Source of the DNA: CAYRFF01 sp964436125
Lineage (GTDB): Bacteria; Bacteroidota; Bacteroidia; Chitinophagales; Saprospiraceae
Direction: 5' to 3'
Assembly: GCA_964436125.1 (NCBI GenBank)
Contig: CAYTBT010000005.1
Location: 1 to 64,000, forward strand
Length of the DNA: 64,000 bases
This document shows positions 1-9,064 of this stretch, in pieces. Positions within the stretch are counted from its first letter, which is position 1, and each line of letters opens with the position of its first letter. A program made the position numbers and the translations under genes. The notes beneath the pieces are model-generated. The model worked only from the letters and a program-made list of their open reading frames with translations. It had not been told where the DNA came from and did not search any database.

Positions 1-52
1 TGTCTTCTGTGGCTTTTGCACTTCCTTTTGCATTTCTATTGCATGGTTTGGG
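1..52 (-). mobile_element. 173-bp palindromic MITE-like element, copy 1 (cut by window edge)
   Basis: The first 52 bases match, in reverse complement, the left end of the complete copies at 4712, 26021 and 54059. They end in TTTGGG, followed by TAAAA at 53-57, the expected place for a 5-bp A/T target duplication. The other end lies outside the window. Confidence 0.85.
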
Positions 53-98
53 TAAAAAGGAATCTTTATGGTCTGCTTAAAAATTCTGTCAAGTTGAA

Positions 99-1058
99 TT
101 ATCTCCACACCATATTTCCATCGCCTGCCTGGGAATAGCCGTCTTCATCTTGGACAAAAATAACTCGATCGTCCGCACCTTGATCGACGTTATATAGCTC
201 GCCGTCTGCCGGAATAATTGCCAAATCCCACATGCTCCCAAACATCCCTGGAGTTCTCCAGTCCACGCCTATCAAGAGGTATTTCCCATCGGGAGAGAAA
301 GTCGATGCCCGCTCAATTGAGCTACTTTCCGTTACTTGCACAAGTTCGGAGCCATCTGTGTTGACCATCCATATATGTTTTCCCCCATTAAAAGCTATCT
401 TGCTCCCATCTTTACTTACTGATATCCATCCAAAATTCTTAAAGTTTACGCTTGCAATCAAACTTGCCGTTGAATAATCCTTACTCACTTTATAGATGCT
501 CTGTCCCATCGTGAAAATAAAGGAGTTGTCGGGCAGCCATGCGACATTGGTATCATCGTCAAATGGCTCGTTGTTATATCCCGTGAATCTATGAAGAACA
601 TTGCCCTGCCTGTCGAGAATAGTAATGCCATCTTCTTCCTCTTCAGGGCTGATTAAAATCAACTTTTTATCATGCGATAAACTTGCGGTACCCAGAAAGC
701 CACTCGGTGGAAAATAAATGAACCGTGATTCAAGCTGACCCGTTTTTAGATTGGATATTTCTATTGCATAAGCATCATACCAGTTTTCTGCATCATCCAC
801 TTCAGCGCCGAGACAATCAAGAAAGAGCGAATAATCCATGCTTATATCCCAGGCAGATCGATCTGCAGATGGCGCAATAGTCGAGTACTCTCCGGTTTCC
901 ATATTGAGATTTAAAATCCCTTCTGTCGCCCAGTCGAATGCAATGTTTCCCTGAAACTCATATCCATTATTATTGCCGGATAACTTGTCGTTCTCCTTAG
1001 AACAGGAAACAGACAAAAGTAATATGGCAAGAAATGGCAAGATATATGCTTGTTTCAT
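99..1058 (-). CDS. TolB/PD40-like beta-propeller lipoprotein
   Basis: This 319-aa protein begins with a lipoprotein signal: a hydrophobic stretch ending in a LLSVSC lipobox, so it should be acylated at Cys20 and sit on an envelope membrane. The body has WD40/PD40-like blades, with repeats of the form S-x-DGSKIAF and FSPDGKYLL near residues 210-265 and an LPDNSFIF blade near 175. Such propellers usually mediate protein contacts or bind ligands; no catalytic residues are evident. The ATG start fits the signal peptide. A weaker promoter-like TACATTTA lies upstream on the coding strand. The gene is monocistronic or leads nothing visible, since the window edge is just downstream. The fold call is fairly safe, the role unknown. 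Confidence 0.7.
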   Translation of the reverse strand: MKQAYILPFLAILLLSVSCSKENDKLSGNNNGYEFQGNIAFDWATEGILNLNMETGEYSTIAPSADRSAWDISMDYSLFLDCLGAEVDDAENWYDAYAIEISNLKTGQLESRFIYFPPSGFLGTASLSHDKKLILISPEEEEDGITILDRQGNVLHRFTGYNNEPFDDDTNVAWLPDNSFIFTMGQSIYKVSKDYSTASLIASVNFKNFGWISVSKDGSKIAFNGGKHIWMVNTDGSELVQVTESSSIERASTFSPDGKYLLIGVDWRTPGMFGSMWDLAIIPADGELYNVDQGADDRVIFVQDEDGYSQAGDGNMVWR

Positions 1059-1221
1059 AATTGTTGTATTTTCTCTATGTCCTACATTATCAACTTAAAT
1101 GTACTGCATAAGGCAGAGAATTGGATAAAATAAATAGAAAAATACTCCTTTATTATAGAAATCTTTATTCAATTAAGACAAATCGTCATAAAAGAGCAAA
1201 ATATTTGACGAAAGTCAGGAA

Positions 1222-1905
1222 TCAAAAGAATATAGCACCGATAAATATCCCGTACTGATTATCCTTAAATTTGCTTGGGCCATAGGCGGAAAAATTGGCC
1301 CCCAATCCAAATCGATAACTCCTGTACTGAAGCCCCACTCTAAGCCTGAAATAGCTCAATGCGTGGACATTATTCTCCATATCTTGATTATAAAGCCCTT
1401 CGATATAGATATATAATCCCCACTTTTCATTGAACATAGGAAGATATTCAAGGAAGCTCATCACCTCTACGTTGTGCGTCTGGGTGAGATCGACACGCGG
1501 CACTATCATAAAGAAAAAATCAGGCAGTCCTATGCTGTATTGAAAGCCCACAGTAGGTCGCAAGCCATCCACATTATTAATTATGAGTCCACCTTCAAGG
1601 CTTAGATTCTTCAATAAGCGGTAGGTAAGATGTGTCTGAGACATAAATTGATTCTCCATCGCCTGCCTATGGGCTGCATACGTCCCGTAATATTCCGATA
1701 AAATAAAAAGACCGAATCTACTGGTCGGCGCTAGTGGTTTATTCATATTCATCGTAACCATAATGCCATCGCAACTGAAAAACGGCTCAATATTGAGCGG
1801 CGTATTTACCGCGGTCAAGGTCTCTTTCTCCGGTATAGAGTCTTGGCTTACCATGGGACAGCTGATTAAGATAAACAGAAATAGAATAAATATTTTATTG
1901 TACAT
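1222..1905 (-). CDS. putative outer-membrane beta-barrel protein
   Basis: The 227-aa product has an N-terminal signal peptide (about residues 1-20, ending near SCPMVSQ). It then shows alternating hydrophobic/polar strands rich in Tyr, Phe and Gly, and finishes with an aromatic residue (IGAIFF), the usual terminal signal of outer-membrane barrels. I do not recognise a specific family. Length and pattern suggest an 8-10 strand barrel. A promoter-like box lies about 40 nt upstream. It is separated from its neighbours by about 160 and 300 bp, so it is probably a single-gene unit. Function unknown; a structural or small-solute role is inference only. Confidence 0.55.
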   Translation of the reverse strand: MYNKIFILFLFILISCPMVSQDSIPEKETLTAVNTPLNIEPFFSCDGIMVTMNMNKPLAPTSRFGLFILSEYYGTYAAHRQAMENQFMSQTHLTYRLLKNLSLEGGLIINNVDGLRPTVGFQYSIGLPDFFFMIVPRVDLTQTHNVEVMSFLEYLPMFNEKWGLYIYIEGLYNQDMENNVHALSYFRLRVGLQYRSYRFGLGANFSAYGPSKFKDNQYGIFIGAIFF

Positions 1906-1938
1906 TTTACAGGGTTTAATTCGTATAAACAGGAATTA

Positions 1939-1950
1939 GCTTACGCAAAT
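1939..1950 (+). repeat. 12-bp dispersed motif GCTTNCGCAAAT, site 1
   Basis: Reads GCTTACGCAAAT. Intergenic; its right part overlaps the -7-like box of the barrel gene on the minus strand. Confidence 0.75.
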
Positions 1951-1953
1951 GTA
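1946..1953 (-). promoter_or_regulatory. -7 box of the barrel gene at 1222-1905
   Basis: On the minus strand this reads TACATTTG, matching the Bacteroidota TAnnTTTG consensus, about 40 nt before the ATG at 1905. Confidence 0.5.
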
Positions 1954-2068
1954 CGATTGTATTTTCTATTATCCCTTCCGATATATTTTAATGAATTTCT
2001 CCAGCCTTTATTTATTTTTTCTGCACTCTATCTCCTTTTATCCTCGGAACAGAGTCTTGTTTATCGTC

Positions 2069-2102
2069 CGCCTCAGGCGATTCACTCATCGATAATCGAT
2101 GA
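2069..2102. other. two adjacent short palindromes
   Basis: CGCCTCAGGCG (2069-2079) is followed by the perfect 17-bp palindrome TCATCGATAATCGATGA (2086-2102). They lie downstream of the glycoamidase gene but have no T-tract, so a terminator is not clear. Confidence 0.4.
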
Positions 2103-2201
2103 ATAAGCATCGGTCTCGGCTCTGAGGAGGCTACATTCCGTCATATTTTTACCCATGCACCTCCGGAGCATTGCATGTTATGGATAAAATGCAATAATAA
2201 A

Positions 2202-4529
2202 CTATTCTGAATATTTCACTATCCTGAGGCTTGTATATTTTCCTTCAGTACGCAATTTAATGAAATAAATGCCGGCTTGAAGTTTACGGATATTGAACTG
2301 TGTTGCGTTCAATTCAGCTGTATTATCAAATGCCCTTGCCTTTATCAATCTACCGCTTACATCAAATATTCCCACATCGATACGATGCCATTGTTCCTTC
2401 AGATGAATACTGAAGAGCCCGAGAGTTGGATTGGGATAGATTACGGGAGCGAATTGTCGTGCCTCAACATATTCATTTGCCGTCAAGGCATAAGGTTTAT
2501 TGCTGAATTTAATCACATAAGCACCCACGCGATAATATGGATTAATACCATCGTTGCAATTGGGACAAGTAATGCCGGATTCACAGTCCGGATTATTGGG
2601 ATGGCAATAATCTTTATAGGATTTCTGGAAAATGTAATTTAATGCTATAGAATCTCGATTCAGATATGGGCTCAAGTCATAGGTATAAATCTTGCCTATG
2701 CTACCCGGGCACCACCCTGCTCGATTATACCACCAGGTACCTTGTTGTCCGGTACAATTAGCGGGATTGGGATCGCAATCTTGCCATAGATTCTGAATAA
2801 AAGCCTGTTGATGGTTCACTTCAATATCGTGCACAGCATGGTAAAACTCAGCGGCATTGGAGGTATTGTTTTCGCCCCAGCCATGGCCAGTTGTTACAAG
2901 TCTCAATTTGGCGTGAACGATTTTCGGAGCAAATTTTACGCTAGCCGTATCCACCGGCTGGAGATTGGCCGGGTCTCCAAATGAGTAGTTGCCTTGCCAC
3001 AATTCCTCTATCTGGGAATACTTGTATTGCGGTTCTCCGGCGACATATTCAAGATCGAGATCGAGTTTCCACCCTCCGGTTCCCCAGGTCTCAATGTACA
3101 TCCTGAATTCCACCTTACCCTGCAACACGGAAGCATAATCAGTAACATCGATTGTCTGTCCACATGGGACACCGTAAGGCGTGATATATCTGAATAATTC
3201 AATCCAATCTCCATTCGGAGCCTTCACTTCGACATAAGCGAGCCTGTCCCAGTCATCGCATCCACCGGGTACGCTAGGGCATGAAATCTTAAAATGTGCA
3301 AGAATCTGCTCGTATGCACCCACTGACTGTGGCAAGATATATTCACCGTAAAACCACTGTGAGGCGGCTGTGCCATCAAAATTTATGACATCGCCGTCAA
3401 ATGTCTTAACTGTCCGGTCGCTGATATCTTTGCTTACATTAATATTTATCGTTTTACTCGATTGTTCACCATTACTTGCCGTTGCAATTACCTTAATGGT
3501 ATTCTGTCCATAGCTGCTCGGCGTCCACCAGTACTGATATGAATTCCTAAACGGTGTAGCTAGGTGCTTCTCTCCATCTACAAGATATTCAATAGAAACG
3601 ATATCCAGCGTATTGGATTCAGCAATGCTCGCATAAGCATGAAGAAGATAGGGACTTAATTCAGGCATATATAAATCCTCTGTTCCCACAAATCGCGTCC
3701 TTATTTCCGGTTTTATACCCGACAGATCGACAACTTCAAATGATTGCGTCGCTTCCCAAGGATAATAGGTTGAATCTCCTTCCTGGTAGGCTCTTACAAC
3801 TACTGTACCTGCTGTGCCTCCCAGGATTAAGGTATCTACCTTCACGCTCGCAGGACCGGAAACAATTTCAAAACTTATCGGCAATCCGGAATTGGTCTCT
3901 GCATGAAGTTGAAAGGGTGGATCGCTCGTATATTTCTTGGAAATGGGCTCAAAGCTTGCCAGTTGATTTGTCTGTCCTGTCGCCGGGCAAGTCAGATCTT
4001 CATACACATCAATTTCCGAAAGCACGGAGTAATAATAATCTCCATAAGACGACAAGAATCTGATTCTTACATAACGCCCTTTAATCGCACCGAAAAATAC
4101 GTAAGAGCGCTGTGCCGCAGCATTGACATCGGGATATTGAAAATCTCCTATGGCTTGTGCAGAATGCCATTCACTCGTATCCATACTCACATATATCTCA
4201 TAAGCCTTGGGCTTCCCAAATGGCTTGTTATACCTCGTTAAGACAGAAATTCCCGCCACATCAAATGTATCTCCGAGATCAATCTGTATTTCATGCGGAT
4301 AAGGCGGCTGTGCTGCATCCCACTGCGTATGCCAGAAAGTCGTGGTATCACCATCGATTGCATGTTGAGCATGTCCATTGCCGGCACCTTCTCCGGTAGG
4401 TTCTTCACTATCAAAGTAAACGACTTCCCACTGTGCCTTTGAGCTTATTTTGGTTGGGGTACATTGACTGTATCCACGTGTTGTCGTGCATAAAATCAGA
4501 CAGATCAAGGGCAGTAAAACCTTCTTCAT
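2202..4529 (-). CDS. T9SS-exported PNGase F-like glycoamidase with F5/8 C domain
   Basis: PNGase F releases whole N-glycans from asparagine on glycoproteins. The 775-aa product has a signal peptide (MKKVLLPLICLIL to YSQ) and an F5/8 type C carbohydrate-binding-like domain (about 20-180) with an IDGDTTTFWHT motif. A linker or Ig-like region follows, then PNGase F-like N- and C-domains (about 365-670). GGCDDWDR resembles the segment carrying the catalytic Asp of PNGase F, and GHGWGE with AAEF resembles the second active-site segment. The last 75 residues are a type A T9SS sorting domain (YPNPTLGLFSI, then VSGR and GIYFIKL). I start it at 4529, not the upstream ATG at 4583, because the signal peptide begins there and a -7 box overlaps 4583. 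It may work with the GH92 mannosidase at 23002. Confidence 0.85.
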   Translation of the reverse strand: MKKVLLPLICLILCTTTRGYSQCTPTKISSKAQWEVVYFDSEEPTGEGAGNGHAQHAIDGDTTTFWHTQWDAAQPPYPHEIQIDLGDTFDVAGISVLTRYNKPFGKPKAYEIYVSMDTSEWHSAQAIGDFQYPDVNAAAQRSYVFFGAIKGRYVRIRFLSSYGDYYYSVLSEIDVYEDLTCPATGQTNQLASFEPISKKYTSDPPFQLHAETNSGLPISFEIVSGPASVKVDTLILGGTAGTVVVRAYQEGDSTYYPWEATQSFEVVDLSGIKPEIRTRFVGTEDLYMPELSPYLLHAYASIAESNTLDIVSIEYLVDGEKHLATPFRNSYQYWWTPSSYGQNTIKVIATASNGEQSSKTININVSKDISDRTVKTFDGDVINFDGTAASQWFYGEYILPQSVGAYEQILAHFKISCPSVPGGCDDWDRLAYVEVKAPNGDWIELFRYITPYGVPCGQTIDVTDYASVLQGKVEFRMYIETWGTGGWKLDLDLEYVAGEPQYKYSQIEELWQGNYSFGDPANLQPVDTASVKFAPKIVHAKLRLVTTGHGWGENNTSNAAEFYHAVHDIEVNHQQAFIQNLWQDCDPNPANCTGQQGTWWYNRAGWCPGSIGKIYTYDLSPYLNRDSIALNYIFQKSYKDYCHPNNPDCESGITCPNCNDGINPYYRVGAYVIKFSNKPYALTANEYVEARQFAPVIYPNPTLGLFSIHLKEQWHRIDVGIFDVSGRLIKARAFDNTAELNATQFNIRKLQAGIYFIKLRTEGKYTSLRIVKYSE

Positions 4530-4580
4530 AATTTTCTTATATTTAATTTCCAAGCTTTTTCCGAGAATATTCCTCAAGCT

Positions 4581-4588
4581 CAAATATA
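4581..4588 (-). promoter_or_regulatory. -7 box of the PNGase F-like gene
   Basis: The minus strand reads TATATTTG, a full match to TAnnTTTG, about 50 nt before the ATG at 4529. It supports the shorter start, because the alternative ATG at 4583 falls inside the box. Confidence 0.6.
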
Positions 4589-4711
4589 ATTATATCCTCA
4601 ACCCTATCTATAAAATACCGTGATTTTTCTGGTTTCTTCCGGTAGAGGAAATAATTTATACGCACAGACACAGCTGTCCAAAGCGTACCATAGACATTGA
4701 ATTAGGTAATA

Positions 4712-4884
4712 CCCAAAACATGCAATAGAAATGCAAAAGGAAGTGCAAAAGCCACAGAAGACAAGGGCTCGCGCAAGAATTTGGCTCGGAATCGTAGTAA
4801 GACTACGGTGAGAACCAAATTCGAGCAAGTGCTTGTATTCACAGGGTTTTGTGCTTATCTTCAATTTCTATTGCATGATTTGGG
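4712..4884 (+). mobile_element. 173-bp palindromic MITE-like element, copy 2
   Basis: The element begins CCCAAAACATGCAATAGAAA and ends in the near-inverse, finishing TTTGGG. Almost the whole length folds as an imperfect inverted repeat of about 85-nt arms around a central hairpin CGTAGT-aag-ACTACG (4793-4807). It is flanked by the direct repeat TAATA at 4707-4711 and 4885-4889, the expected target duplication. It contains no plausible gene; open frames in it are by-products of the palindrome. Confidence 0.9.
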
Positions 4885-4965
4885 TAATAGAGAAATTTAA
4901 CCTAAACTCTCGGCATAGAAAGATAGGATAGATGAAGGAAAGCGATGAGAGCCTGATAAAATCCC

Positions 4966-4995
4966 TTGCTCTCAATGTGAATATTGCTACCTTTG
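4966..4995 (+). promoter_or_regulatory. promoter of the polysaccharide operon
   Basis: TTG at 4966-4968 and TACCTTTG at 4988-4995 are 19 nt apart, fitting the Bacteroidota -33/-7 pattern. Only 6 nt separate the -7 box from the ATG at 5002, so the transcript would have almost no leader. Confidence 0.55.
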
Positions 4996-5001
4996 AGGGC
5001 G

Positions 5002-6471
5002 ATGAGTTCAGCTAATACCATAGATAAGTTACAGAAGGTCTTTATAAGGCAAGTTGTCCTTGTGTTGAGCTTAAATGCCCTCGTAAAACCTATCTATCTC
5101 TTGGGCATTGAGCGCAGTGTACAGAACAGAGTAGGCACCGAGTCTTATGGTATTTTTTTCATCCTTTTTAATTTCATCTATCTCTTTCAGGTGCTCAACG
5201 ACCTGGGGATACAGCAATATAACAATCGCTTCATCGCACAGAACAGGCAACTCCTGGGGAAGTATTTTCCCAAGATATTGAGCTTAAAAATATCCTTAAC
5301 GGGACTTTTTATGCTCGTTGCAAGCATTTGTGGCTTCATCTTCGGTTATGTACAGCAATATCCGTGGCTTTTCTGCATCATTATGCTCAATCATGCGATA
5401 AATACCCTTTTTCTCTACCTCCGCACCAATATCTCCGGCCTTGGGCTATATTCTCACGATAGTATCCTCAGTGCACTTGACAAATTGTTGTTAATTTTCA
5501 TCTGCCTCGGACTCTTTTATATAACCGGAGAAGATTTCAACATATTTCACTTTGCGATCGGGCAGACAGTCAGTCTCGTTCTTGCTTCTACCTGGGCATT
5601 GTGGTTGTTGCGCAAGCATATCTCCTTTAAAAAGAACCCGATAAAGGCCTCGGAAGCACGTGTATTAATCAAGCAGATGCTCCCATTTGGATTGGTTTTA
5701 TTACTCGGTACGATTTACACGCGCATTGATGCCGTGATGATTGATTTTTTACGTGACGATGGGCTTTATCAATCCGGAATGTACGCTGCAGCATATCGAT
5801 TATTAAATGCCTTTAATATGGTGGGGTTTCTCATTGCAGGTCTATTATTGCCCATGTTTTCCAGAGCCTTACGGCAAATGAGCCCACTGCATGGCACTAT
5901 CCGGTCCGGATCGGCCTTCCTAGGCTGGATGTCAATTACCATTGCAGTGATCTTTTATTTCTACGGCAGAGAATTAAGCGATCTTATTTACACCGATAGC
6001 TCTGCGGAATGGGGCGATACACTTTCAATTCTCATGCTGACCATTATTCCGCAGGCCATAGATTATCTCTACGGTACATTACTCGTTGCCAATGGAAAGC
6101 TGAAGTTCCTCAACGGGGTATTTGCCTTTACGGTACTCGTAAATATCTGCTTAAATCTCTGGTTGATACCGCATCAAGGCGCTTATGGCGCAGCACTGGC
6201 GACAGGGATATCGCAGGGGATAGTCGCATGCGCATTTGCATGGAAATGTCATAAAAATCTCATAAAAAAGGGAATAATTACATACTGGGGCCGCATAATT
6301 ACGCTAGGAATCGTGTTAATAATCATAACAATGCTTCTCCGATATTGGGGATTGAACTTCATTATTGCGATAATTGTGCTGGGATTGACGAGTTGCGTAC
6401 TGGTCATCCTGCTCGGCATTGTGCGCGTGAAAGATATTGTAGAACTAGCAAGTTTCTCTGATAGGGAATGA
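5002..6471 (+). CDS. polysaccharide flippase (Wzx/MATE-like)
   Basis: This 489-aa integral membrane protein has about 12-14 hydrophobic segments and the N-terminal pattern of polysaccharide biosynthesis exporters (YGIFFILFNF with LNDLGIQQYNNR). Wzx proteins move undecaprenyl-linked repeat units across the inner membrane. I chose the ATG at 5002 rather than a TTG at 4984 because the TTG lies in the promoter. It is followed at once by a Wzz-like gene and a Wzy/WaaL-like gene, a coherent export and polymerisation set. No glycosyltransferases are adjacent, so repeat-unit synthesis must be encoded elsewhere. The exact glycan cannot be told. Confidence 0.8.
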   Translation: MSSANTIDKLQKVFIRQVVLVLSLNALVKPIYLLGIERSVQNRVGTESYGIFFILFNFIYLFQVLNDLGIQQYNNRFIAQNRQLLGKYFPKILSLKISLTGLFMLVASICGFIFGYVQQYPWLFCIIMLNHAINTLFLYLRTNISGLGLYSHDSILSALDKLLLIFICLGLFYITGEDFNIFHFAIGQTVSLVLASTWALWLLRKHISFKKNPIKASEARVLIKQMLPFGLVLLLGTIYTRIDAVMIDFLRDDGLYQSGMYAAAYRLLNAFNMVGFLIAGLLLPMFSRALRQMSPLHGTIRSGSAFLGWMSITIAVIFYFYGRELSDLIYTDSSAEWGDTLSILMLTIIPQAIDYLYGTLLVANGKLKFLNGVFAFTVLVNICLNLWLIPHQGAYGAALATGISQGIVACAFAWKCHKNLIKKGIITYWGRIITLGIVLIIITMLLRYWGLNFIIAIIVLGLTSCVLVILLGIVRVKDIVELASFSDRE

Positions 6472-6489
6472 TTATTGCTACTTGTGAAG

Positions 6490-7623
6490 ATGTATATGAA
6501 TACAGCAGAAAAAACAACGGTGACACTTTTATTGAAACGCTTGTATAAGTGGAGGAAATCTATCCTTGTGGGTACGGCAATTGCATTTATCCTCACTTGT
6601 ATCGTTGCCTTGATTTTACCGGAGTATTACAAGGCTCGGACCTCGTTTTACACGGCAAGTCAAGACCTGGCATCTCCGGAAAGTATATTCGGTTTATCCA
6701 ATGACAAGACCAAGTACTTCGGAACCAATGAGGATGAAGATAGAATCATGGCTATTGCACAATCGCGTTCGATGCTTGATTTTATCATTGACTCATTTGA
6801 TCTATACACCTATTATGATATCGATCCGGAAGGCTCTCAAGCACATTATAAGATTTACAATAAAGTCCAGAAGAGATTTGACGTAAGTCGGTCTGAGAAT
6901 GATGAAATGCATCTCGAGTTCATCGATAAATCACCGGAATTTACGGCACGCGTCGTCAATGCTGCGACATATAAACTCCAGGAACTCGGCATTCAAGATA
7001 TCAAGAAATCGCAGAAAGGAATGATTGCCAATTACGAGTCATTTCTTACAAGTAAGTCGTCACAACTGGACAGATTGCGAGATTCCCTTGCAGCTTTAAA
7101 GACAAAGTTTAATATCGTCGAGCCGATTGCTCAAGGAAAGGCACTTGCGACTTCCCTGGCCAATGCACAATCAGAGATTGTGGTAGTAAAGGCCAAGTTG
7201 CAGGTATTTAAGAAATACCGAAGGCGCGATTCAATCCAAAAATACACGACTATCCTTTCAGGACTACGACACAAAATAGCTATTATGGAATCTGACACTT
7301 CCAATGCTGCGATCAATATATCGCGATTTTCCAATGGAAGTACGCAGATAATTGCTACGCAACAAGCTATTCTTGAGCTCATTGAAAGTCAGAATAAAAC
7401 ACGGAAGAAACTCAATTACCTCCGCTCTACCTATGAATCCAAAATTCCGGCGATTCACATTATAGAGCTTGCCGAGACACCGGAGGTAAAGTTCTGGCCA
7501 CAACGGAAACTTCTCGTGCTGGGCGTAACTATTCTCGTCTTTTTCCTCTTGTGTTTTTACGCCTTGATTAAGGAAGGTTACGGCTCGATTGACTGGAATG
7601 AAATCACACATGGCAGCGATTGA
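6490..7623 (+). CDS. Wzz-type polysaccharide chain-length regulator
   Basis: The 377-aa product has two membrane segments, one near residues 20-45 and one near 340-362. Between them is a large periplasmic, coiled-coil-rich region (ANYESFLTSKSSQLDRL and following). This is the topology of Wzz/PCP proteins that set polysaccharide chain length together with Wzy. It has no tyrosine-kinase domain, so it is of the PCP-1 or adaptor type. The start is one of two in-frame ATGs (6490 or 6496); the upstream TTG at 6475 is less likely. It lies 18 bp after the flippase and its end overlaps the next gene, indicating one operon. Confidence 0.8.
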   Translation: MYMNTAEKTTVTLLLKRLYKWRKSILVGTAIAFILTCIVALILPEYYKARTSFYTASQDLASPESIFGLSNDKTKYFGTNEDEDRIMAIAQSRSMLDFIIDSFDLYTYYDIDPEGSQAHYKIYNKVQKRFDVSRSENDEMHLEFIDKSPEFTARVVNAATYKLQELGIQDIKKSQKGMIANYESFLTSKSSQLDRLRDSLAALKTKFNIVEPIAQGKALATSLANAQSEIVVVKAKLQVFKKYRRRDSIQKYTTILSGLRHKIAIMESDTSNAAINISRFSNGSTQIIATQQAILELIESQNKTRKKLNYLRSTYESKIPAIHIIELAETPEVKFWPQRKLLVLGVTILVFFLLCFYALIKEGYGSIDWNEITHGSD

Positions 7624-9064
7624 CATAACACGGTCATCTAGGGAAATGATAATATATGCCCTGGGAAGCACCTTGTGTTTTATCCTGGCATATACAAGCG
7701 GCATATATGCTCTTGCATTAATCCCGTTTATTTATCCTGCAGTAATCCTTGTCGCAGCTTATCCGGCATTGATATTTGCCGGTTTATTTATTGCAATTCC
7801 CTTTTCACGACACACCTATGTGGGCATGGGCGTAAGTACCGAGTTGTTTTCGGAGCAATTTATGTGGATACTGTGCATTGTGGCAGTCCTGTACTTTTTT
7901 CTCCGAGGATCACAATGGGACTATAAATATCTGGTTCATCCGATTACGCTTTTGCTTCTTTTTCACCTGGCTTGGACTACTTATACAGGTTTATTTTCTG
8001 TCAATCAACTCATTTCTGCAAAATTTCTCCTTTCCAAGACCTGGTTTACCATTGCCTTATTCTGTGGCGGCTTGTATTTCTTCCGCGACAGGTCGATGTG
8101 GAGGACTTTTTTCTGGTGTACATACATATCCATACTTATCATCGTAGCAATCATCATGTTCAGGCATCAACAAGTGGGCTTCAGCTTTGAGGAGATAGAA
8201 GAAGTAATATCGCCACTCTTTGCCAATCACGTTTACTACGCAGCCGTCCTTACCTTATTTTTCCCTTTTCTATTTGTCGCATTGAATTGGTACAAGCGAT
8301 TTTCACCTTTGTGGTGGCTCGTCTTTATCGGAGTAGGGATATTACCCCTTGCTATTGCGTTGACCTACACGAGGGCGGCCATTATCGTTACTGTAGCTTA
8401 TATTTTTATCTATTTTATCTTCAAGTGGAAGCTTGTGAAGTGGGCAATTCTCGCAAGTATTATAGGAGCAAGTGTGCTTGTAGGTTATCTCTTGAAAGAT
8501 AATAAATATCTCGATTATGCGCCGCAATATACGCAGACTATATCCTTCGATGAATTTGGGAATCTAGTTTCAGGGACATTTGAAGGTCGGGACATATCTA
8601 CCATGGAACGCGTGTATCGCTGGGTTGCAGCATACCAGATGATACAAGAAAAGCCGTGGAAAGGCTTCGGACCGGGGACATTTCCCACGACATATAAGAA
8701 CTACACAGTGAATATGTTTTCAACTTATGTATCAGCCAATAAGCAAGGCTCGGGCATACACAGCTATTTTCTCATGGTTCTTGTGGAACAAGGCTTTCCC
8801 GGCTTGATCATATTTGTGCTTCTGCTCTCCATCGTACTTATCCGTGGCGAGAAAGTATATCACAGGATAAAAAAGAAAGAGGATAAAGATATTTTGCTGG
8901 CATTGCTGGTGATATTTGTCGGTGTAATCATGTTTAACCTCATCAACGACATGATTGAAGTTGATAAAGTCGCCTGTTATTTCTTCTGGACGATGGCAAT
9001 GATAATTATCCTCGATTTTAAATCTCATCCTGAACAGAATCAGGCACTCGGCGATGGCCGGTGA
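7610..9064 (+). CDS. O-antigen polymerase/ligase family protein (Wzy_C)
   Basis: This protein of about 484 aa has 11-12 hydrophobic segments and a large periplasmic loop (roughly residues 290-370). The loop contains ERVYRWVAAYQMIQEKPWKGFGPGTF, the conserved R...G-x-G-P-G-T-F pattern of Wzy_C/O-antigen ligase proteins. It either polymerises repeat units or ligates them to lipid A core or another acceptor; the sequence does not decide. The start at ATG 7610 overlaps the Wzz stop by 14 nt; an alternative ATG is at 7598. Its last 25 nt overlap the end of the convergent phosphoesterase gene. It closes the three-gene polysaccharide operon. Confidence 0.8.
   Translation: MAAIDITRSSREMIIYALGSTLCFILAYTSGIYALALIPFIYPAVILVAAYPALIFAGLFIAIPFSRHTYVGMGVSTELFSEQFMWILCIVAVLYFFLRGSQWDYKYLVHPITLLLLFHLAWTTYTGLFSVNQLISAKFLLSKTWFTIALFCGGLYFFRDRSMWRTFFWCTYISILIIVAIIMFRHQQVGFSFEEIEEVISPLFANHVYYAAVLTLFFPFLFVALNWYKRFSPLWWLVFIGVGILPLAIALTYTRAAIIVTVAYIFIYFIFKWKLVKWAILASIIGASVLVGYLLKDNKYLDYAPQYTQTISFDEFGNLVSGTFEGRDISTMERVYRWVAAYQMIQEKPWKGFGPGTFPTTYKNYTVNMFSTYVSANKQGSGIHSYFLMVLVEQGFPGLIIFVLLLSIVLIRGEKVYHRIKKKEDKDILLALLVIFVGVIMFNLINDMIEVDKVACYFFWTMAMIIILDFKSHPEQNQALGDGR

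Noticed and set aside
1939..1953. 12-bp motif as a promoter element, because ATTTGC overlaps a TAnnTTTG box here
   Set aside because: Most sites lie inside genes in either direction, far from starts, and lack the TA at the right place.
4604..4864. 86-codon open frame on the minus strand (and similar ones at 25991-26173 and 53962-54189)
   Set aside because: All lie mostly inside the palindromic MITE copies, start or end at varying points outside it, and have no protein-like features; they are by-products of the repeat.
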